A DNA stretch of 64,000 bases from Streptomyces sp. RPT161. GTDB lineage: Bacteria > Actinomycetota > Actinomycetes > Streptomycetales > Streptomycetaceae. The notes beneath the pieces are model-generated. The model saw only the letters and a program-made list of their open reading frames with translations. It made no database searches and was not told the DNA's origin. The stretch is taken from contig NZ_JAPZVN010000010.1 in NCBI RefSeq assembly GCF_027533845.1, positions 1 through 64,000 on the forward strand, written 5' to 3'. Shown one piece after another: positions 59,077 to 64,000 of the stretch. Numbering within the stretch: the first letter of the stretch is position 1; each line of letters opens with the position of its first letter. The translations under genes were made by a program, and so were the position numbers.

Positions 59077-59555
59077 TGCACGCGCGTGGCTGGGCCTGCG
59101 CCCGTGTCCTCGTCCGTGTCCCCGGCCACGCGGAGATCGTCCACCGCGATGTTCACCTCGACGACTTCTAGACCGGTCATGCCTTCGATCGCCTGGATGA
59201 TGTTGCGGCGGACCGCGGCCGCCAGCTCCGCGATCGATACGCCGTACTCGCAGACGATGACCACGTCTACGGCGGCTTGCGTCTCCCCGACCTCCACCGA
59301 CACGCCCTGAGTGACGCTCGGCCGCCGTGAGCCCGGGATGCGCTCGCGTACCACGCCGATCGCCCGCGTCCCCCCGGTCCCCAGGTCGTACACCCCCGCC
59401 ACCTCACGGGCGGCGATGCCGGCGATCTTCTGCACCACCACGTCCGCGATCGTGGTGCGCCCCCGTTCCGTCACCAGGCTCTTGGGCCCGGTCATGGAGG
59501 AAGGCGGGTTGTTGGAGGCGCCGCTGCCTGCATCGGGTTCTGCGGACATTCTCAT
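59073..59555 (-). CDS. Asp23/Gls24-family envelope stress protein, first gene of operon
   Basis: This 160-aa protein is a full Asp23-family member. The core reads RTTIADVVVQKIAGIAAREVAGVYDLG, VTQGVSVEVGETQAAVDVVIVCEYGVSIAELAAAVRRNIIQAIEGMTGLEVVEVNIAVDDLRV. It is a cytoplasmic protein tethered to the membrane by AmaP in other Gram-positives and linked to cell-envelope homeostasis. The ATG at 59555 has GGTGG about seven bases upstream; a second ATG two codons later is possible. It leads an operon of six overlapping or closely spaced genes. Confidence 0.9.
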   Translation of the reverse strand: MRMSAEPDAGSGASNNPPSSMTGPKSLVTERGRTTIADVVVQKIAGIAAREVAGVYDLGTGGTRAIGVVRERIPGSRRPSVTQGVSVEVGETQAAVDVVIVCEYGVSIAELAAAVRRNIIQAIEGMTGLEVVEVNIAVDDLRVAGDTDEDTGAGPATRVQ

Positions 59556-59579
59556 CAGCTTGCCACCTTCCGATGCGAT

Positions 59580-59625
59580 TAGAGCCCTTTCATATGTTAT
59601 TCACTATTCTGAGACATGCCACACG
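59580..59625 (-). promoter_or_regulatory. AT-rich putative promoter of the Asp23 operon
   Basis: A short AT-rich island in GC-rich DNA lies 25-70 bp before the first Asp23 ATG. On the minus strand it reads AATAGTGAATAACATATG, with TAACAT as a possible -10 box. No good -35 box is visible. Confidence 0.35.
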
Positions 59626-59729
59626 CTCACGCGTCTGCTCGGATGGCCTCCAGCACCGTTGATGGCCTGCCTCCCTGACCGCGGCGGCCAATGAGGTACT
59701 GCGACAGCGGCCGGCACGTTGCGGACGTG

Positions 59730-59830
59730 GGGCGGGCGGGCATCGCCCCACGTTACGTCTACGGGATCATCCGCGCCTCGCACTCCCCACTCCCCCGAGA
59801 CATCGACGGCATCGGAGACTCTTGGAGCGG
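59730..59830 (+). pseudogene. fossil N-terminus of a GvpF/GvpL gene
   Basis: A short segment reads APRYVYGIIRASHSPLPRDIDGIGDS. It matches the usual start of GvpF/L proteins (YVYGI, followed by a short loop and a GxxGxG-like end). After about 30 codons the similarity ends and the frame runs into the ribosome site of the next gene. It may be all that is left of another gas-vesicle gene. Confidence 0.5.
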
Positions 59831-59869
59831 GGGAGAAGCTAGAGCGGGAGGAAGGACAGGAGGGCAACC

Positions 59870-60049
59870 GTGACCGTCCTCGCTATCTTTCTCTTCATCA
59901 TCGGGGCACTATTGATCCTTATTGGGTCGCTTCTGTTGACCCTAGGGGCGATCTTGATCCTCATGGGGGCAGCCTTGATCGCTGTGGGTGCGTTCTTGCT
60001 GATCCGGAGATTCCTCAGGCGTGATCGAACGCAATTTCACTCTTGGTGA
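59870..60049 (+). CDS. 59-aa membrane protein with a seven-residue glycine repeat
   Basis: The GTG start has a perfect AGGAGG six bases upstream. The product is almost wholly hydrophobic up to residue 45, and a basic tail (RRFLRRDR) follows. Glycines at positions 12, 19, 26, 33 and 40 are exactly seven residues apart, each within an I/L-x-x-G-A/S-x-L-L/I pattern. This gives two membrane helices or one long hairpin with a glycine face, suitable for tight helix packing. I do not recognise a characterised family. It lies between the GvpF/L fossil and decayed genes, on the opposite strand to the Asp23 operon. Confidence 0.72.
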   Translation: MTVLAIFLFIIGALLILIGSLLLTLGAILILMGAALIAVGAFLLIRRFLRRDRTQFHSW

Positions 60050-60309
60050 ATCTGAAGGCGGGCGGCCCCCTCGATGCGGCCGCAACTGATCGCCAGCGGT
60101 GTGATCTGCGGGCGCCTAATACTCCAGTCGCGCTTCTCTATTTGTGCTGGTCAGTGCGTCTGTTTCGAGTCTATTTGACTGACGCGCCATCAGGGGGGTG
60201 GTGGTTCGTGACTCACCCGATCGAAGTGCGTTGAGCCGGTCATGGAGTCGGATGTCGAAGCGGGCCTGTGGGCCAGTGAGTTGGAGTCCAAGCGCCGCTC
60301 TGCCCGCAG
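60050..60309. other. 260-bp stretch with no recognised gene
   Basis: It is mostly non-coding on both strands, with no clear promoter, terminator or repeat. It lies between the small membrane protein gene and a gene fragment. Confidence 0.5.
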
Positions 60310-60450
60310 GGCAGAGCTGAACAGCTGACCAAGGCCGAGCTGTACTCCCACGCCACGGCGGCCGGCATCCCCGGTCGATCCACGATGAGCCGCGACGAGC
60401 TCATCAACTCGCTGACTACTGCGCGGCGGCACCGCCGCCGGGCGTCGTGA
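60310..60450 (+). pseudogene. C-terminal fragment with a Rho-N/SAP-like tail
   Basis: The frame ends with EQLTKAELYSHATAAGIPGRSTMSRDELINSLTTARR and a stop. The LxKxELYxxAxxxxIPGRSxMSxxEL pattern is common at the C-terminus of Ku and other actinomycete DNA- or plasmid-stability proteins. Upstream the frame is closed within about 50 bp and has no start codon, so only the tail survives. Confidence 0.5.
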
Positions 60451-60622
60451 GCACGCCCCACAAGTGCGATTCGTTGACCACATGTCACACCGACGAGCCG
60501 ACCACCATTGGCGGCCCCACCCCGGGGATAACCCGGCGGATCCGGGCCTGCGGTGGCTGAATTTACGTAGGTCGGCCGAGCGCGTTCCGGCTGGTTGAAG
60601 GTCTGCGTAGGGGTGGAGTGCG

Positions 60623-61114
60623 CTCACCTCGACGGAGCTGCGCACCCTGCTGACCACGGACCTGCGCGACGGAAGACTGTTCCTGCCCAACCGCACCGTC
60701 CTGCTCGCCGACGCCGTACGCGACCGACTCGCGGCCTACCTCGACTACCGCAACAGACGGTGGCCACGCACCGCCAACGCTCACCTGTTCCTGTCCCAGA
60801 CCACTGCCTGCGGCGTGGAGCCCGTCAGCCACGTATAGGTCAACGACGTACTCGGCATGCCCGCCCGCCGCCTCCGCGAGGACCGCCTCCTTCACGAGGC
60901 CGAGGCCACCGGAGGCGATCCCCGCAGGATCTGCGATCTGTTCGGCCTGACCGTCGGTGCGGCCCTGCGCTACACCTCCACCGTCGACCAGGCTGGCCTC
61001 GTCGAGTACAACCTCCGCAACGCCGGATCACGAAAGCCCATCAGACATGGCCGAGATGAGCTTTGGGCTGTTCCTGAAGTTTCTTCGAGCTATATGCATA
61101 CGATGGCCAAATGA
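60623..61114 (+). pseudogene. tyrosine-recombinase-like fragment with in-frame stop
   Basis: One frame reads LTSTELRTLLTTDLRDGRLFLPNRTVLLADAVRDRLAAYLDYRNRRWPRTANAHLFLSQ, a TAG at 60836, then VNDVLGMPARRLREDRLLHEAEATGGDPRRICDLFGLTVGAALRYTSTVDQ. This resembles the C-terminal part of an integrase/XerD-like protein of streptomycete mobile elements. The 5' end is missing and the last codons run into the cyclophilin start. Only one stop breaks the rest. Confidence 0.58.
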
Positions 61115-61602
61115 CCACAGTTCTGCTGAATACCTCCGCTGGGGACATCACCCTGGAGCTCGACGAGTCGAAGGCGCCGAAGACGGTGGCGAACTTCGTC
61201 GAGTACGTCGAGTCCGGCCACTACGATGGCACCATCTTCCACCGGGTGATCCCCAATTTCATGATTCAGGGCGGCGGCCTGACCGCAGACATGCAGCAGA
61301 GGGCAGCACCGCAGCGGGTGGAGAACGAGGCCAACAACGGCCTGCGCAACGACAAGTACACGGTGGCGATGGCGCGGACATCGGACCCGCATTCGGCGAG
61401 CGCGCAGTTCTTCATCAACACCAACGGCAACGATTTCCTCAACTACCCGGGCCAGGACGGCTGGGGCTACGCAGTGTTCGGCAAGGTCTCGGCGGGCACC
61501 GAGGTAGTAGATGCGATCGAGGGAGTTGCCACCACGACCAAGGCCGGGCACGGCGATGTGCCGAAGGAGCCGGTGACGATCGTGTCCGCGCAGCTGGTCT
61601 GA
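61111..61602 (+). CDS. cyclophilin-type peptidyl-prolyl cis-trans isomerase
   Basis: This 163-aa cytoplasmic PpiB-type cyclophilin is complete. Catalytic-site motifs are FHRVIPNFMIQGG (R and F of the active site, about 48-60), MARTSDPHSASAQFFIN and FGKVSAGTEVVDAIEGV. It speeds proline isomerisation during protein folding. No ribosome site precedes the ATG. A TACGAT box ends six bases before it, so a leaderless transcript is possible. A strong hairpin follows the stop. It is the only intact gene between 60050 and 62424. Confidence 0.95.
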   Translation: MTTVLLNTSAGDITLELDESKAPKTVANFVEYVESGHYDGTIFHRVIPNFMIQGGGLTADMQQRAAPQRVENEANNGLRNDKYTVAMARTSDPHSASAQFFINTNGNDFLNYPGQDGWGYAVFGKVSAGTEVVDAIEGVATTTKAGHGDVPKEPVTIVSAQLV

Positions 61603-61618
61603 AGTGGCCGGTGATCAT

Positions 61619-61653
61619 CGCCCGCGTGGCCCCTCGCCGGGGCGACGCGGGCG
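61619..61653 (+). terminator. hairpin after the cyclophilin gene
   Basis: Perfect 9-bp inverted arms (CGCCCGCGT and ACGCGGGCG, at 61619-61627 and 61645-61653) enclose a smaller CCCC/GGGG hairpin. It begins 17 bases after the stop. No T tract follows. Confidence 0.65.
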
Positions 61654-61736
61654 GTCGTACGGTTACGCGTCGAGAAAGCGTGGGGTACGACCATGAGGCC
61701 GCTAGCTAGACGAGTAATTCCGAATAATCACCGGGC

Positions 61737-61872
61737 TCATTGCCCTTGTGGCCCGACCTTGGTGAGCCGCTGAACGGCAGTTTGCCGCCTTAAGATCCAT
61801 TCGTCGCGTCCATCGTGGGCGATCCGGTTGCGGCTGGTGACGAAGTCCTCCAGCGCCCCTTCGCCGCTACCG
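61737..61872 (-). pseudogene. possible HEPN-domain C-terminal fragment
   Basis: The minus-strand frame ends LEDFVTSRNRIAHDGRDEWILRRQTAVQRLTKVGPQGQ. RNRIAH fits the Rx4H core of HEPN RNase-type domains, often part of toxin or defence proteins. Only about 40 codons look protein-like and no start or ribosome site is seen, so this is at best a remnant. Confidence 0.3.
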
Positions 61873-61918
61873 GGTCTCACACCCCCCACGCCCCAGCGCC
61901 CGCTACCGGCCCAGCCAT

Positions 61919-62285
61919 CAGAAATGACTGTCGATCACAGTGTCGGTGATGGGCTTGACGATGGAGCCAGCAACGGGGACGCCGCCGACAACGGTGCCGA
62001 CGCCTTTGAGGAGGCCGCCGACGCCGGCTAGGAGGCGAGGACAGGGCTGGGTGCGGACGTACTGTCTAGTCCAGCACCGCTGCCACTTGCCGCCACCGGC
62101 ACACCCAGCCCCGGCAGCTCCTCGCCTGTCAGCCGCTCCACCGCCCCGCCAGCCGGGCCGACCTGGAGAACCGTGCCGGGCGCCGCTGCACTCACCGCGT
62201 CGGCACTGTCAGCGTGCGCGGAGGCCGCACTCCCGCTGATGATGGCGCTTCCTGAAAGCGGCCACTCCCTGCTCGGGGGTGTCCC
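61919..62285 (-). pseudogene. broken small secreted-protein gene
   Basis: One frame (upstream part) contains SGSAASAHADSADAVSAA, like the end of a signal peptide with an AHA cleavage site. It then reads GTVLQVGPAGGAVERLTGEELPGLGVP and stops at 62028. The next part, SLLAGVGGLLKGVGTVVGGVPVAGSIVKPITDTVIDSHF, lies in another frame and ends properly at about 61920. A frameshift near 62030 and a lost signal-peptide start explain the pattern. Small Gly/Pro/Val-rich secreted proteins like this are common in streptomycetes. Confidence 0.45.
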
Positions 62286-62424
62286 CACACTTGCTCAGTG
62301 GATCTCCTCACTTATCCGGCACAGACCGCGTCGAGCCTCCCGGCCTGCCGAGAGGAGCCTGGGATGGTGGGGCCACCTGGTCGTTCAGCAGAGAGGGCTC
62401 CACCTCGGAGTGCGCGGTTCAGCG

Positions 62425-63201
62425 TTACCGCTCCGGGAGATGGCGGACGAAGTCCAGTAGCAGGGTGCAGAACGCGGAGGGTTGTTCCAGCGGCGCGAGG
62501 TGCCCCGCGGCGGGGATGACCACGGTTTCGCCTGCGTCGAGGTCCCAGGCCAGTCCTTCGCCACCCTCGAAGAAGTCGGGCATGTCGTGTTCACCGACAC
62601 CGACCAAGGCGGGGACGGTCAGCGTGCGCAGCACCGCCGTTCCCTCTCCGAGCGGGTCCGCTGCCAAAGACGGCTCGCCGTGGGCGAGTTGTTCGGTGAG
62701 TTGGCCGCGGAGCATGCGGGCCGCGTGCGCGCGTACGTCGTCGGTCGCGCCAGCGGAGGTCCACGCTTCGACGCCGGCTGTCACGGCTGCGTCGAGGTCG
62801 CCGGCGGCGAGCGCTGTTCTTTCGGCGTCCCAGGCGGCTTGCAGACGGGGAGAGGCCGGCTGGTCGTGGGGCCGATACCCGACGAGCACCAAGCCTTCGA
62901 CCCGCTCGGGCGCCGTGACGGCGGCCTGGAGTGCCACCAGGGCACCGAGGGAGTTCCCGGCTAGGACGAAGCGGTCGGCCCCGAGGTGGTCGAGGGTGTC
63001 GAGTACGTCCGTCCAGGGGGCTACCTCGCGGTCGGCGGGCACGAGCGCGTCGCCGTGGCCGGGCAGGTCCAGGGCGATAGCCCGCAGGCCCGCATCGGCG
63101 AGCAGGGGAAGGTGGGCGCCCCACATGGTGCGGTCGGTGGGACGGGCGTGCAGCAGGACGACGGGGCGGCCTCGGCCCGCTTCGTCGGAGGGCAGCAGCA
63201 T
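62425..63201 (-). CDS. alpha/beta hydrolase
   Basis: This 258-aa alpha/beta-hydrolase-fold protein has GNSLG (82-86, nucleophile Ser84), an Asp in GEHDMPD (204-209), and His234 in AAGHLAPLEQP. The segment LLHARPTDRTMW takes the place of the HG oxyanion loop. The length is normal. The ATG at 63201 is preferred because homology starts there, though its ribosome site is weak (GAAGAAAAG); the frame is open to 63267. No signal peptide is seen. The substrate is unknown; esterase, lactonase or haloperoxidase-like roles are possible. It shares strand and close spacing with the aldo/keto reductase gene, so both may be cotranscribed. Confidence 0.88.
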   Translation of the reverse strand: MLLPSDEAGRGRPVVLLHARPTDRTMWGAHLPLLADAGLRAIALDLPGHGDALVPADREVAPWTDVLDTLDHLGADRFVLAGNSLGALVALQAAVTAPERVEGLVLVGYRPHDQPASPRLQAAWDAERTALAAGDLDAAVTAGVEAWTSAGATDDVRAHAARMLRGQLTEQLAHGEPSLAADPLGEGTAVLRTLTVPALVGVGEHDMPDFFEGGEGLAWDLDAGETVVIPAAGHLAPLEQPSAFCTLLLDFVRHLPER

Positions 63202-63307
63202 GGCAAGCGTCTTTTCTTCGGTGGGGACAGGGAAGGGGAGAAGGAGGCAGGGAAACAGCCGGCTCACGGTGCGAAGGAGCAGGAGATCTGCCTTCCTGGG
63301 ACGGCTG

Positions 63308-64000
63308 TCACGCTGCGCCAGTCAGTTCGTCGGCCTCCGCGTCGCTCAGCCTCAGGGACGCCGCCGCCAGGTTCTCCTCCAGGTGCGCGACCTTGGATGT
63401 CCCGGGGATGGGCAGGACGACGCCGGAGCGGGCCAGCAGCCAGGCCAGCGCCACCTGCGACGGGCCGGCGTGGTGGGCGGTCGCGATCCGGTCGACCGGG
63501 CCGCCGGGGCGGGCCAGCTCGCCCGCGGCCACCGGCGCCCAGGGAATGAAGCCGATGCCGTGGCGGGTGCAGTACTCCAGGACGTCAGCGGAGCTGCGGT
63601 CGGTGAGGTTGTAGCGGTTCTGCACGGTGGCTATTTCCACGATCGTGCGGGCCTGCTGGATCTGGCCGACAGTGACCTGGGACAGTCCGATCGCGACGAT
63701 CTTGCCCTCGTCCTGGAGCCTCTTCAGCTCACCGACCTGGTCCTCCAACGGCACCTTCGGATCGATGCGGTGCAACTGGAACAGGTCGATGTGATCCACG
63801 CCGAGCCGGCGCAGACTCATCAGGGCCTGCTGGCGCAGGTACTCGGGGCGGCCCACCGGCGGCCACGCGGCTGGACCGAGGCGCATCAGTCCCTCGTCGG
63901 TTCTGATCACGTCGGGCCCGTTGCGGGTCAGCCCGGCCTTGGTCGCGATCAACACGTCGTCGCGGTAGGGATGGATCGCCTCCCGGATGATCTCCTCGCT
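63308..64000 (-). CDS. aldo/keto reductase, N-terminus beyond the window
   Basis: About 230 C-terminal residues are visible; the gene continues past 64000. Motifs typical of AKR proteins are [11 protein letters not shown] (the Lys of the active-site region), [18 protein letters not shown] (catalytic His region), [39 protein letters not shown], and the cofactor segment [18 protein letters not shown]. It is an NADPH-dependent reductase of aldehydes or ketones with unknown substrate. The C-terminus is complete at 63308. Confidence 0.92.
   Translation of the reverse strand, partial: SEEIIREAIHPYRDDVLIATKAGLTRNGPDVIRTDEGLMRLGPAAWPPVGRPEYLRQQALMSLRRLGVDHIDLFQLHRIDPKVPLEDQVGELKRLQDEGKIVAIGLSQVTVGQIQQARTIVEIATVQNRYNLTDRSSADVLEYCTRHGIGFIPWAPVAAGELARPGGPVDRIATAHHAGPSQVALAWLLARSGVVLPIPGTSKVAHLEENLAAASLRLSDAEADELTGAA

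Overview
The window is very GC-rich DNA with actinomycete features: dense minus-strand operons, GTG starts, overlapping ATGA/GTGA gene junctions, rare TTA codons and actinomycete protein families. It is most likely a Streptomyces or close relative. About 70% of it is one specialised-metabolite locus. The rest is a stress-related region cut through by decayed insertion sequences.

1-495 holds a decayed transposase. 496-44231 is one minus-strand operon, transcribed from high to low coordinate: cytochrome P450, stand-alone penicillin-binding-protein-type thioesterase (SurE type), NRPS 1 (6220 aa, five modules), NRPS 2 (6661 aa, five modules), MbtH-like protein, GNAT acetyltransferase and MFS exporter. 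The two synthetases have 10 A, 10 T, 9 C and 6 E domains. They start with A-T and end with E, and have no thioesterase domain in cis. With the separate PBP-type thioesterase this predicts a head-to-tail cyclic decapeptide with configuration L-D-D-D-L-D-L-D-L-D. Binding pockets can be read with good confidence for D-Val (module 3), Thr (module 7) and Val (module 9). Modules 6 and 8 have acidic pockets that suggest basic residues. Modules 2 and 4 share one pocket, and modules 1, 5 and 10 share another.

44232-48078 is a non-coding stretch followed by remnants of IS5-, integrase-core- and IS21-type elements, with an intact GlsB/YeaQ-type membrane protein among them. 48079-48800 holds a hypothetical gene and a CsbD-family stress protein with a strong terminator. 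49156-54701 is a ten-gene plus-strand gas-vesicle operon with the order Y-like, Z-like, A, F, G, O, J, L, S, K. Another integrase-type transposase remnant follows it directly.

55869-56592 contains an unusual SUKH plus PD-(D/E)XK-like fusion and a small overlapping ORF. 56957-59555 is a six-gene minus-strand Asp23/AmaP-type envelope-stress operon with overlapping genes. 59730-60049 holds a GvpF/L fossil and a tiny membrane protein with a glycine every seven residues. 60310-62290 holds gene fragments around an intact cyclophilin. The window ends in an alpha/beta hydrolase and a partial aldo/keto reductase.

The peptide operon looks like a self-contained synthesis, release and export unit. No regulator, precursor-supply gene or resistance gene other than the exporter is visible. 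Three TTA codons in the first gene suggest developmental (bldA) control.
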